Source: an uncultured Muribaculaceae bacterium
GTDB lineage: Bacteria; Bacteroidota; Bacteroidia; Bacteroidales; Muribaculaceae
Direction: 5' to 3'
Assembly (NCBI GenBank): GCA_947628305.1
Contig: CANQZG010000003.1
Span: 186,001 to 250,000 of the forward strand
Length of the DNA: 64,000 nt
Position 1 is the first letter of the stretch, and the number at the start of each line of letters is the position of its first letter. Shown piece after piece: positions 17,256 through 25,609 of this stretch. The notes beneath the pieces were generated by a model. It was not told the DNA's origin, made no database searches, and saw only the letters and a program-made list of their open reading frames with translations. Both the position numbers and the translations under genes were made by a program.

Positions 17256-17287
17256 CAAATATACGAATAAGCGAGGGCAAAAGCAAA
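17256..17287 (-). promoter_or_regulatory. consensus Bacteroidetes promoter for the glycosidase operon
   Basis: On the minus strand, TTTG (17287-17284), a 20-bp spacer and TATATTTG (17263-17256) match the -33/-7 consensus exactly. They lie about 30 bp before the ATG at 17226. The promoter overlaps the tail end of the DUF2284 gene's downstream flank. Confidence 0.75.
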
Positions 17288-17298
17288 ATTTATCACCT

Positions 17299-17844
17299 TC
17301 AAAATGTGATTTCGCCTTGGGGGTGGTTATGAAATAACGCACCGACGATTGACAATGTCGGTGGTAATATACCCTCCTTTGCCCATTCAATATCAATACC
17401 AAACAGATTTTTTAGAGTCTTGACAACATTGAACCCGTATGCTTCAATCGCCGGTCTCGCTTTGTCGGGATGAATGCAGCGTTTCCCTTTTATCCGCATA
17501 CATGTTTTGCATTGCAGGCACTCACCGCTGAAACCAAAGGCAAGTCCACCATAAAGGTTTTCAAGTTCAAGTAATCGAGTTTCCAAGTCGACACGGTTGT
17601 CACGCATGAGTGACATCGCACATTCTATACGGTTATCACCTTTAGGGAGGTCAAATCGGCAGAGCACTATCAAGGTATTCTCCCATCGGGATAGACGCGC
17701 ATTGACATCAAACTCAAAGGGAGGACATAGCCATGAATTTCCGTAATTGCCACACTGTTTGCATAAATCCATGAAATACGGGACATCCCGATAATCCCGC
17801 ATATATTCCATTACCGACAATTCAGTGGTGAGTATTTGTCTCAT
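17299..17844 (-). CDS. DUF2284 predicted metal-binding protein
   Basis: 181 residues, cytosolic. Two Cys clusters suit a metal or Fe-S site: LCKQCGNYGNSWLCPPF near residue 30 and ECLQCKTCMRIKGKRCIHP near residue 110. This is the DUF2284 layout of small corrinoid/ferredoxin-like accessory proteins. Its start overlaps the stop of the upstream beta-barrel gene by 4 bp (ATGA), an odd pairing of a cytosolic metal protein with an envelope protein. The reaction is unknown. Confidence 0.75.
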   Translation of the reverse strand: MRQILTTELSVMEYMRDYRDVPYFMDLCKQCGNYGNSWLCPPFEFDVNARLSRWENTLIVLCRFDLPKGDNRIECAMSLMRDNRVDLETRLLELENLYGGLAFGFSGECLQCKTCMRIKGKRCIHPDKARPAIEAYGFNVVKTLKNLFGIDIEWAKEGILPPTLSIVGALFHNHPQGEITF

Positions 17845-18593
17845 TTATTGCGTGTTTGCAACCTGATACCTACACTTAGGATGATATTACGGCCAACAGA
17901 AGATGATTTATAATCAAACGACTTATGATTGTCGGATGATGTAGTGTGAATGTTGAGCGAGGACGATGTAAGTGGTTGGTTGTATGATATATCAGCAAAT
18001 ATGGTTGAAACTCTTGACAATCGGTAGCCAATATTTATTCCGGGGTTGATTATCAATGGATTGGCGTCGTATTCTTTTGATACAGTGACAACATTACCAT
18101 CGTTATATGTCTTTGACGATGAACTGTTTTTAGATAGAATCCATTCGTAACCGAGTCCAAGTCGAGGGGAGAGTTCCCATTTCTTTAATGAAGTGCTGTA
18201 TGTAACGCCAAGCAATAGTCGAGGCTTGACTTTGGATATTCCAGGGAATACGATATCAAGAAAACCCTCAAAAATGTCTTCGATGACATTTCTGTCGTCT
18301 CGTTTAAGTTTGTAAAAAGAGAGACCTAATTCACCGTATGCACCCCAATGGCGATTAAACATGTAGGCAAACCTTAAATCCATATCAGGTGCATACTTAT
18401 TCCTCCGTCCAAACCATTGACTATCTGATTCTGTCTCCGTTGAGATATTTGCGCCGACAGCGATGTCAAGTCTCAATGAAGATTTCCCGACACTTCGGGG
18501 ATTACATTCAATCGTTCCATTACATTGTCCCGACACGTGTGTTGGTAATGATAATATTAGGATTAATAAAAGGAATTTAATAATTGGTTTCAT
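17841..18593 (-). CDS. outer-membrane beta-barrel-like protein of unknown function
   Basis: 250 residues. Signal peptide MKPIIKFLLLILILSLPTHV is followed by a short Cys-containing loop (CNGTIECNP). The remainder has alternating hydrophobic strands, such as MDLRFAYMFNRHWGAYGELG, RLLLGVTYSTSLKKWELSPR and IFADISYNQPL. The C-terminal strand NIILSVGIRLQTRN suits barrel insertion. It resembles the small porin-like OMP_b-brl group. It starts 21 bp after the fimbrial tip gene, so it may be co-transcribed with the fimbrial locus. Confidence 0.65.
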   Translation of the reverse strand: MKPIIKFLLLILILSLPTHVSGQCNGTIECNPRSVGKSSLRLDIAVGANISTETESDSQWFGRRNKYAPDMDLRFAYMFNRHWGAYGELGLSFYKLKRDDRNVIEDIFEGFLDIVFPGISKVKPRLLLGVTYSTSLKKWELSPRLGLGYEWILSKNSSSSKTYNDGNVVTVSKEYDANPLIINPGINIGYRLSRVSTIFADISYNQPLTSSSLNIHTTSSDNHKSFDYKSSSVGRNIILSVGIRLQTRNK

Positions 18594-18614
18594 TGTTAAA
18601 TTGAGAAACTGTGT

Positions 18615-21600
18615 TTAATTATCGTGTACAGGCCATACAGTCAGACCGTATGAGTTATTAGAACCGCAACATGACCCGCAACGGAACTTATCGGCATGAT
18701 TATATCCGTCAAATTTTATCACTCCGCTATCATCATATCGGTTATCGATATAAAATATAAGACATTGTGGCTTTCCAGAGCCTTTGAATAATGTCGTGGA
18801 TGAGATAAATGTAAGCATACTGAATGATGCCCACGTATGATTTATAAGGGCATTCGGTTTATATGGCAAATTGGCATCGTTCATATTGAAATCCCTTAGA
18901 CCTGTCGCGTACAAGTAGATATCGGCTCCTCCTCCATTTTTCTGAGACTTTAAATGCCATCTTCTTTTACTGCTGTCAAATGTAATAGGATTTGTCTGGT
19001 AACACCTGGTTTTACCATATTCGTCCGAATAGTCGGCAAATGCAGTGAACGCATTTGCCGGTGGCACACAAAAACCGGCAGGACACGGGTCGTATATCGT
19101 CTTTGTCGTGGGTTGACCGTTGAGACTGGAATTACTGTAGTTATCACCGACAGATGTCGCCGATGAGTTCCAGACATTGAACATTAGAGCACCTTCCGCG
19201 TCAAGGTATGTCATGCCGGTTTCATTATGCCAATGTTGACGGTAAGCGTTGTTTCCTTCCCCAAGTATGAACCAGTGGGGATGCTTTATCGCGTCACCGA
19301 TGTTAAGACCATCTACGTTAGGTGTACACGTGAATTTATATTCCTTACGGTAATCAAATATTTCCTTGTTGAGCATCGTGAATTCTCCGGCGTCATCCAT
19401 TATAGTACCGTCGCTCTTCGGTTTATAATAGTAATATTTGTAATCGCTTTTATCGTAGATACCGGGGACCATCGGGTCCTTGCGTCCCCATTGATAATAG
19501 GTATTATCTCCGGCCAATGATGCAGTTATTCCTTTTTGTACAAATTCTATGGGGCGGTCATTACCGTTATTATCAGTATAGGTGTACGTCACGAAATCGT
19601 TATCATTAAAGTCTTTTAAGTCAAACACGAGTTTCATGCGAATACGGCGTGGTGTGGCCGCGCCATGGTCATCACAATACCCCAATGTTGAAGGGGCGAA
19701 CGTATATTTTTCGGCTGCGTCAGTATTCGTTGTTGTCTCGATGCTCCTGTCAGACCAGTCATAGTGTGTCGCCCATATATGCCAACTCCATGCAATATCC
19801 CCTTTGTTGTCCCGCAATGCGATAACGGCATTTCCTTGAGACAAAGAATGACGGCTGACCCTGAATCTGATAAAATTTCCGTCAAGTTTCACATCATCGA
19901 TAAGCCCAGGTGAATCCTGCCATAGCAGGAATGCATCTTTTATAGAAAGGCCATAGCTCGCAAGCTGTGTTTTGATGTCGTATGTGGTGATTTTATTATT
20001 GTTATGGTCTACGAAATAAGCCAAACCATTCTTGCGTGTCACTGTTTCGGTATCGGTAGACACCGTCCCTGTTTCGGTATCGGTAGACACCGTTGTTGTC
20101 ATGTTATAGGCCGATGTATTGGCAATACCAGTTGATTTGCGACCATTTCCATATACAATAGGTATTTTATAGTACCCCCACTTTCTAATCATATAACAGT
20201 TAGCCGTCTCGCCACCTTCCGACAAATCATGGGGAGACGTTGAAGAACCGACCTTGTCGGCCTTGGCAAAATTCATCTGACTCCTCATTTTATCAAATTC
20301 ATCCTGTGGCAAAAGGACAAGCGAACATTCCGCATCCTCGGTTACATCGTCGGCGAAAACGACAGCATTATCGTCATCACCTACAATTCCCGGAACTTCT
20401 TTCCAGTCAGCCTTGTCCCAGTCGGCCTGTTGCCATGAACCGCTACCGTTGTCAGTCGCTGACAACACTTTGTATTCGGGTCGTATGTAGGATGTTGGCA
20501 CCTTAGCCTGGTCAACCTTGAGATAGGCGTTCATTTTCAGGTCTCGTATCACTCCTGTATAAGCAATGGAATCGGGTAGGGCACTACCGTCTCTCTTCGT
20601 TATCTTGACAACTGGAGTGATGACTATTCCTGTTGATGAAAGAGAATAGGAATACATTTTGCCGGCCTCCCACTTTTTGCCACTGCCACCGATTGTCGCA
20701 GTCAGAGTACGTGACACCTGTGTTAGATTATCCTTGAACGAGATTGTAAGTGTCGCGCTTTCAGTCAAAGCCTGCGGAATCATAAAGAATGTGAGGCCGT
20801 CATTATTGCCGGCTATATTTGTCCCGGCCCCGGCATAGGCCGAATTATCACCGTCAGTATCCTCAATTGACAGATTGGTATCTATCGAAAAAGATTCATC
20901 AGGACTCTCATCGGGTGTCGTCCAGTCATTGGAATCGCCAAGGGTCAATGTCCCTGTCCCATGAACTCCTGAAATAGTCACTTTTGTTATATTTCCGGCC
21001 AAGAAACCTTCGCCGGTTTTAATTGATATTGCCGAGAGGGCATGCCCGAATCTAAGATTCACTCCTGAGCTCCCTTTGCCACTGCAATCGGCTGTAGCTG
21101 TCATGAAATCAATTTGCGACTTCACATCAGGATTTACTGTCAATGTAATCTGTGGTTCTCCTTTGTGGGACGTGGTTGAGTGCTTGATGCGTCCGTCGGT
21201 ATCGCTTCCGGAATAGGGCGCGTAGGCATAGAACCTTATTCTCCCCGAACCGCTCCAGTTAAGTTTCTCGGAATTAACGCTCCATACTGTCCCGTTTTTA
21301 GTTGTCTCAAGATTGTGTGCGTAATTGGTCGTGAACCCTGAAAGGTCAGCGTCGGTACTGCCGTCCGCCCCGTCATAACATATAGCCGAAAGACCGAATG
21401 ATTTGTGATGTTTTTCAAAGTCGGCGGCAGTCTCCACCTTTGTACCCCGCGATAATGAAAACGATGCTGCCGAGTCATTAAGAACGGAGGTCTCTGTGAC
21501 AAGATATAACGGTTTTCCGTCACTTTCGCAGTCAAGCGCGTCTATAGAGATGTCAGTGTCACCGTTGCGTGCCACCGATGTACCCGGTTTCCACGATGAT

Positions 21601-21776
21601 ATCACCTGTACGTCAAACACAGGATATTCACTGACTGCGTCACCGCCCTTTACAAACGGTTCATCCTCACAACCCGCCAACATGGTCAACAGACCAACTC
21701 CGAATGTCAGCATATTCTTCCGATAGCCTGAACCTACAGAGGCGAATTTTGTCAGTAATGTGTTTTGTGACTGCAT
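18615..21776 (-). CDS. large fimbrillin-family lipoprotein, probable fimbrial tip/adhesin with lectin-like C-terminus
   Basis: 1053 residues from the ATG at 21776, chosen because it leaves a positive N-region before the lipobox LLTMLAGC. Residues about 40-390 form a fimbrillin (Mfa-like) module, with the typical LRFGHALSAISIKTGEGF and YSYSLSSTGIVITP blocks. A middle region follows, containing a 9-residue tandem repeat (STDTET). The last third has YYQWGRKDPMVPG and YDPCPAGFCVPPANAFTAF. It ends in a Cys-rich segment (KFRCGSCCGSNNSYGLTVWP). This is the paralogous lectin-like domain seen at the ends of Bacteroidetes adhesins. It is the last gene of the DUF3575-DUF5119-fimbrillin run, the place expected for a tip subunit. 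The ligand is unknown. Confidence 0.75.
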   Translation of the reverse strand: MQSQNTLLTKFASVGSGYRKNMLTFGVGLLTMLAGCEDEPFVKGGDAVSEYPVFDVQVISSWKPGTSVARNGDTDISIDALDCESDGKPLYLVTETSVLNDSAASFSLSRGTKVETAADFEKHHKSFGLSAICYDGADGSTDADLSGFTTNYAHNLETTKNGTVWSVNSEKLNWSGSGRIRFYAYAPYSGSDTDGRIKHSTTSHKGEPQITLTVNPDVKSQIDFMTATADCSGKGSSGVNLRFGHALSAISIKTGEGFLAGNITKVTISGVHGTGTLTLGDSNDWTTPDESPDESFSIDTNLSIEDTDGDNSAYAGAGTNIAGNNDGLTFFMIPQALTESATLTISFKDNLTQVSRTLTATIGGSGKKWEAGKMYSYSLSSTGIVITPVVKITKRDGSALPDSIAYTGVIRDLKMNAYLKVDQAKVPTSYIRPEYKVLSATDNGSGSWQQADWDKADWKEVPGIVGDDDNAVVFADDVTEDAECSLVLLPQDEFDKMRSQMNFAKADKVGSSTSPHDLSEGGETANCYMIRKWGYYKIPIVYGNGRKSTGIANTSAYNMTTTVSTDTETGTVSTDTETVTRKNGLAYFVDHNNNKITTYDIKTQLASYGLSIKDAFLLWQDSPGLIDDVKLDGNFIRFRVSRHSLSQGNAVIALRDNKGDIAWSWHIWATHYDWSDRSIETTTNTDAAEKYTFAPSTLGYCDDHGAATPRRIRMKLVFDLKDFNDNDFVTYTYTDNNGNDRPIEFVQKGITASLAGDNTYYQWGRKDPMVPGIYDKSDYKYYYYKPKSDGTIMDDAGEFTMLNKEIFDYRKEYKFTCTPNVDGLNIGDAIKHPHWFILGEGNNAYRQHWHNETGMTYLDAEGALMFNVWNSSATSVGDNYSNSSLNGQPTTKTIYDPCPAGFCVPPANAFTAFADYSDEYGKTRCYQTNPITFDSSKRRWHLKSQKNGGGADIYLYATGLRDFNMNDANLPYKPNALINHTWASFSMLTFISSTTLFKGSGKPQCLIFYIDNRYDDSGVIKFDGYNHADKFRCGSCCGSNNSYGLTVWPVHDN
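20042..20093. repeat. 27-bp-period tandem repeat inside the tip gene
   Basis: A 25-bp sequence at 20042-20066 recurs exactly at 20069-20093 (period 27 bp, 9 codons). It codes for the doubled STDTET segment. The unit is in frame, so copy-number changes would lengthen or shorten the linker without a frameshift. Confidence 0.85.
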
Positions 21777-21798
21777 AATAGTTGTCGGAATTATTAAA

Positions 21799-21843
21799 AA
21801 TGAGGGATGTCGCAATCAAGATTGTATAGCGACATCCCTCATT
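21799..21843 (-). terminator. rho-independent terminator between fimbrillin and tip genes
   Basis: Perfect 15-bp arms (21799-21813 and 21829-21843, minus strand AATGAGGGATGTCGC) around a 15-nt loop. In the direction of transcription they are followed by TTTTTAAT. It sits after the fimbrillin and 23 bp before the tip gene start, so it would end most transcripts and let a minority read on into the tip gene. Confidence 0.8.
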
Positions 21844-21882
21844 GATGTCATTTATATATTCAAACTACAAATAGTCCCGCAA

Positions 21883-21965
21883 TTATTTCATATCAACATT
21901 GCCGTTGTTCCATTCGTCATCCCAAGGGTCTACCGTTACGTCAAATATGATGGGATTATCCAAGT
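21883..21965 (-). pseudogene. displaced C-terminal tail of the fimbrillin (other reading frame)
   Basis: Shifting frame by one base at about 21958-21966 (around GTACTTGGATAA on the minus strand) continues the protein as DNPIIFDVTVDPWDDEWNNG and then NVDMK, stopping at 21883-21885. This is the kind of C-terminal beta strand and acidic ending that fimbrillins normally carry. An extra base in the run CTTGG would explain it. It is either a real mutation, a phase-variable site or an assembly error. Confidence 0.75.
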
Positions 21966-23128
21966 ACCGGGTCTCCTACATTTTTCCCCTCAGGAATTGT
22001 AGAGATGTAATTCGAATTACCAAGATTCAATGTAGTGGCGGCATCGGCGGGAGGATAGATACCGGCACCGCTCGCTTTGCCTACGAACGAGAGTGTATAG
22101 ACATATTTCTTGCCCGGTTCCCATTTGGTATTAATGGGCACACAGGTATAGCCATACTGTTCGCCATCAAATGTGCCGGTGTATGGGAACAACTGATGGG
22201 TATGGGTCGGATTTTCAACAGTTCCTCCCGGCTGTACTGAATTATCTGTACTTCCATTGTGTAGACTGCCCGGATGAGTTGCCTCTATGCGGCAAAGGAG
22301 AATGATATATGCTCCGTCATTTTGATTCGTTGTCTTATCGGTATTGTCATCTATATTCCAAGTGTCAAGCTGTTGGGGTACAACCATCAGATTGGTCTTG
22401 GGAGTATTTGAGCCATCAGTCTCGCTAAGAAGATTTGTAGCGGTATGCCCCAGCGTTTTAGCGTCACTAAACTCTACGCCATAGAATGTTTTGATATTGC
22501 CGGCAGTCCAATTCAAGTGATTGGTAAGGTCAGTCTGTGTAAGGTCAAATTTAAGCGTACCTGATTTCCTGACATTCATAATCCAAGCGCCTTTAATTTT
22601 GACTGTACGCGATTCGTCATCGTCAACTCCGGCCTTGGCTTTTACCTCTATCTGGGAAAGAGTATGATTGAAAACCAGTTTAACACTTGTCCCGGCCGAA
22701 CGCTGTGCGACCGTATAGGCACCTACAAGGTCTATCTGTTTGGTTACATCGGCATCAGGCGTGAAATTCTCAATCTGCTGTGTCCCGGTATTTACAGTGA
22801 CACCGGCCAGGTTAGCCGGAGATAGCGCCCAGAAATTGAATGCAGGGACATCAGATGGCCAGAAGATATAGCTGTCAAACTTGAAGTAATTTGTCTCGCC
22901 GTCTCTTGATGCAATCTTTCCGTCTATGAACATTTTACTGTCAAAATTGGTACCATAGGCCCACACCTGAAATTCTTTCAAATTATCAGTCGTGGTAGAA
23001 GTGGCGCGATTGATTTGAGTGTTGAACGTAATTTCATTACCATTGTTCACTGACTCAATCTCATCATTGGAGCAAGATGTCGCCAAAAACATCGCCCCTA
23101 ATCCGTAAGCAATTAATTTGGTTTTCAT
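21956..23128 (-). CDS. fimbrillin (Mfa1/FimA-like) lipoprotein, apparently frameshifted at the C-terminus
   Basis: 390 residues as read. Signal with lipobox (MKTKLIAYGLGAMFLATSCS, C19). The N-terminal fimbrillin domain has ITFNTQINRATSTTTDNLKE, FDSYIFWPSDVPAFNFWA and VKLVFNHTLSQIEVKAKAGV. The C-terminal domain has TNLMVVPQQLDTWNI and WEPGKKYVYTLSFVGKA. In this family the precursor is lipidated, cut at the surface and polymerised by strand exchange into a fimbrial shaft. Reading stops abruptly at DPVLG, while the expected last 20-25 residues continue in another frame down to 21883. Without them assembly could fail or change. It lies between the DUF5119 anchor gene and the terminator. Confidence 0.85.
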   Translation of the reverse strand: MKTKLIAYGLGAMFLATSCSNDEIESVNNGNEITFNTQINRATSTTTDNLKEFQVWAYGTNFDSKMFIDGKIASRDGETNYFKFDSYIFWPSDVPAFNFWALSPANLAGVTVNTGTQQIENFTPDADVTKQIDLVGAYTVAQRSAGTSVKLVFNHTLSQIEVKAKAGVDDDESRTVKIKGAWIMNVRKSGTLKFDLTQTDLTNHLNWTAGNIKTFYGVEFSDAKTLGHTATNLLSETDGSNTPKTNLMVVPQQLDTWNIDDNTDKTTNQNDGAYIILLCRIEATHPGSLHNGSTDNSVQPGGTVENPTHTHQLFPYTGTFDGEQYGYTCVPINTKWEPGKKYVYTLSFVGKASGAGIYPPADAATTLNLGNSNYISTIPEGKNVGDPVLG

Positions 23129-23185
23129 ATCGGGTAACTTTATTAAATAAATTATTGATTAATCACAGCTATAATTATGATATAA

Positions 23186-24136
23186 TTAGTTCATGTTTAT
23201 ATTTTCATCCACGATATCATTCCAGTCTGATACCGAAGGATTCATTCCGGTCCCTGACGATTCAGGCAATTTGAGCCCGTCAATGACAATTGTGATGCGG
23301 TGGGGGTCAGGTGCATCATGTATTTGGGATGTTACATCATAGTTATAATAATACTTATTGGATGTATATACAGTCAGATAATGCATGTTTTTATTCCCGT
23401 CAGGACAATGACCGAAAAGAGTTATTTCCCCTTCAAAGGAGTCAGGACCTGAAGGCAAAAGCTGGAAGGGAACAGTAACATTCTGTCCGACAGGCGACTG
23501 ATGCCCTATATTGTAGGATTCAGACATTGTCGATAATGCCGCGCTAAGTTCAAGTGAGCGGCTGTTATTTACCGTATTAACCAACTTTATTTTATAGGTG
23601 ACTGTCGATTCAATCGGTGTGAACCTTATTTTCTGGCCGTCTACAAGTGGGGCGATAACCACGCCTTCGATTTTGTCGGACCACACTGTTTCGGCCGCCG
23701 ACCTCACAGGTTCATCCTCTGTACCGTCGGGGCGGGGAGCGTTTGACTGGTTTCGTCCTAACGGAGCGAGCAGCGGCTCATCCATCGTTGTAAGCACAAA
23801 ATTGTCGAACCCCGTTCCACGCTCTACAAGACGCTCCGTCTCACCGTTGAATGCAATGGCATCGTATTCACCTGCGGGAGCCCTGACAATAGAACCTTTA
23901 ATGGTAGCCATCTCATACCTTTGTGGCTCACCTCCATCTTTTGGGAACAGGTACACCACCATTGTTCGGGGAGTGGCATCTGGTTCCTTGGTCCAGTCAA
24001 ATTCCAATCTAAGGTCAAGCCAATGAGTATGGTCGTAACATAGCTCCCGGTGTTCACACGATATAAACACAAGTGTGGCCAATGAAATCATCACGCATTT
24101 CAGATAACGTGCGGGGAGATGATATGACGATTTCAT
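23186..24136 (-). CDS. DUF5119 fimbrial-locus lipoprotein (FimB/Mfa2-like anchor or regulator)
   Basis: 316 residues. A signal peptide ends in the lipobox VFISC, followed by the diagnostic EHRELCYDHTHWLDLRLEFD opening of DUF5119. Two beta-sandwich regions follow (about 45-170 and 185-300). In Mfa/Fim loci this position holds the outer-membrane anchor or length-control subunit; that role is inferred from family and gene order. Its start overlaps the stop of the DUF3575 gene by 4 bp. A 57-bp AT-rich gap without a clear hairpin separates it from the fimbrillin. Confidence 0.85.
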   Translation of the reverse strand: MKSSYHLPARYLKCVMISLATLVFISCEHRELCYDHTHWLDLRLEFDWTKEPDATPRTMVVYLFPKDGGEPQRYEMATIKGSIVRAPAGEYDAIAFNGETERLVERGTGFDNFVLTTMDEPLLAPLGRNQSNAPRPDGTEDEPVRSAAETVWSDKIEGVVIAPLVDGQKIRFTPIESTVTYKIKLVNTVNNSRSLELSAALSTMSESYNIGHQSPVGQNVTVPFQLLPSGPDSFEGEITLFGHCPDGNKNMHYLTVYTSNKYYYNYDVTSQIHDAPDPHRITIVIDGLKLPESSGTGMNPSVSDWNDIVDENINMN

Positions 24137-25383
24137 TTCGCACCCCCTTTCACTGAATTGACGTTCCCTTTACCAATAAGCCATGTGAGACCGACCTCGG
24201 CACGTGTAGGTCCAAACCAACGACGGTTATGAGTCGAAATCCACACATCATGTTCGTCAACCAGGTGCTGTTTCATATATTTCCCCCACATATAGCCTAA
24301 TCCGATAGAGAAGTTCAGGTCAAGTCTTTTGGCGATTGGGAGTGTGTATCCGTAACTCAAACCAACGGCATAATTATATTTATCACCGATAACGCCTGTA
24401 TGCTTCCTCCCGAATTGAAAATCGTATGTAACCAAAGATGCATAAACCCCGATGTAATGACCGGCGAACGCATTGTCGCTTTTACCGTGTCCCAGTTGAC
24501 GGCGAAGTTCTATATCTCCGCCATAGACCCGCCAATATCTGCGCCTGTCATGACAACTCCACCATGCATGCATCCAGTCGGCATACAATGTAAAATCTTT
24601 ACCCAAATATACACCGACCCCGATATTCGGAGTCAGCGCGACATCATATAGCAAATTGGTGTTTAGGAACATCTTAGGTGCACGGGACGTCCCGTGCACG
24701 GTGACAATGTCACCGTGCATTTCGCTGCATGCGTTTTTCTTTTCTGCAATAGGGGTGGGAGATATATCCTCGGCTGATGTGCCGGGTTCAGCAATCGCGG
24801 CCTTATCACCCTCTCTATCAGTAACAGTCACTGTGCCACATGACATTGAATCCGGCTTTACCTTTTGCGTCGGTATATTATACGTACGATATTTTATCGA
24901 AATTTTCGCGAATCTTAATTCAGGCCATCTATCTCGCGAAGCCGAGGGCGCGACTTCATGCCCGACCGCCCGGATTATATCGTCATTTAATGACCCTTTC
25001 ACATATCTCACCAATGCCTCGGCACGATTACTCGCCAATTTTCGGTTATAATTTAACGACCCTTCAGGTGAAGATGACCCTTTGATGTCTATATTTATGC
25101 ATGATGAACCGTCAAGTCTTGACAGCAAACAGGTTATAGAGTCCAGTTTTGCCCTGTTTCCATTAAAACCCACATTGATTATAGCAGAAGACTTCTTGAA
25201 AAAAATAGTGTCAGTGTATATCGCATCCTTTACGTAGGTTATGGTAGTCCCCTCATTTTCAACAGATTGTCCATACGCCAAGTTAGGAAATACAATGCAA
25301 TACATCATTATTGCGGATAGCAACAGCAACCCACTGAAAGACCTGAATACAACATGATAGTATAACCCGTTGTTAAAATACAT
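24133..25383 (-). CDS. OmpA-like plus DUF3575 outer-membrane protein of fimbrial locus
   Basis: 416 residues. Hydrophobic signal at the N-terminus ends near YGQS. Residues about 50-170 are OmpA-like (IFFKKSSAIINVGFNGNRAK, then IKGSSSPEGSLNYNRKLASN and RAEALVRYV), a peptidoglycan-associating fold. A variable linker at about 180-235 contains an unusual palindromic DNA stretch. Residues about 238-410 form the DUF3575 barrel: FLNTNLLYDVALTPNIGVGV, YADWMHAWWSCHDRRRYWRV and an RAEVGLTWLIGKG end. DUF3575 genes commonly head fimbrial operons in Bacteroidales. Surface export or anchoring of fimbriae is inferred, not shown. Confidence 0.85.
   Translation of the reverse strand: MYFNNGLYYHVVFRSFSGLLLLSAIMMYCIVFPNLAYGQSVENEGTTITYVKDAIYTDTIFFKKSSAIINVGFNGNRAKLDSITCLLSRLDGSSCINIDIKGSSSPEGSLNYNRKLASNRAEALVRYVKGSLNDDIIRAVGHEVAPSASRDRWPELRFAKISIKYRTYNIPTQKVKPDSMSCGTVTVTDREGDKAAIAEPGTSAEDISPTPIAEKKNACSEMHGDIVTVHGTSRAPKMFLNTNLLYDVALTPNIGVGVYLGKDFTLYADWMHAWWSCHDRRRYWRVYGGDIELRRQLGHGKSDNAFAGHYIGVYASLVTYDFQFGRKHTGVIGDKYNYAVGLSYGYTLPIAKRLDLNFSIGLGYMWGKYMKQHLVDEHDVWISTHNRRWFGPTRAEVGLTWLIGKGNVNSVKGGAK
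24678..24719. repeat. two overlapping perfect palindromes inside the DUF3575 gene linker
   Basis: 24678-24699 is a perfect 22-bp palindrome (half site GTGCACGGGAC). 24695-24719 is a perfect inverted repeat with 12-bp arms (TGCACGGTGACA) around one base. They share TGCAC at 24695-24699, so only one hairpin can form at a time. The coded peptide is MHGDIVTVHGTSRAP. Confidence 0.9.
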
Positions 25384-25609
25384 AAAGTCCCTTTACAACT
25401 ACGATAATCAATTGAATGGAAACAAGTATTTTATAACCAACCAATTAAATTATCGGGTAGAATGAATCACACTTAGTATCTTATGGAAATTTTGCACAAA
25501 AATAATAACAATTGGTTAATAAATAAAAAATCTTAGATGCTAATAATTATTAAAAACAATTAATTCTGTATCAATTCATCATTCTGGCATTAATCTTATA
25601 AAGCCATAT
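25384..25609. other. AT-rich intergenic region upstream of the fimbrial locus
   Basis: About 225 bp, very A/T-rich, that must carry the fimbrial operon's promoter on the minus strand. No clean TAnnTTTG box with a TTTG partner was found and no gene is evident. It ends where the inverted-repeat element begins. Confidence 0.4.

Noticed and set aside
20042-20093. CRISPR-like direct repeats
   Set aside because: Only two units with a 2-bp spacer, in frame inside a gene; this is a protein tandem repeat.
23598-24026. Plus-strand reading of 142 codons opposite the DUF5119 gene
   Set aside because: Low-complexity Ser/Pro-rich product, antisense to a clear lipoprotein gene.
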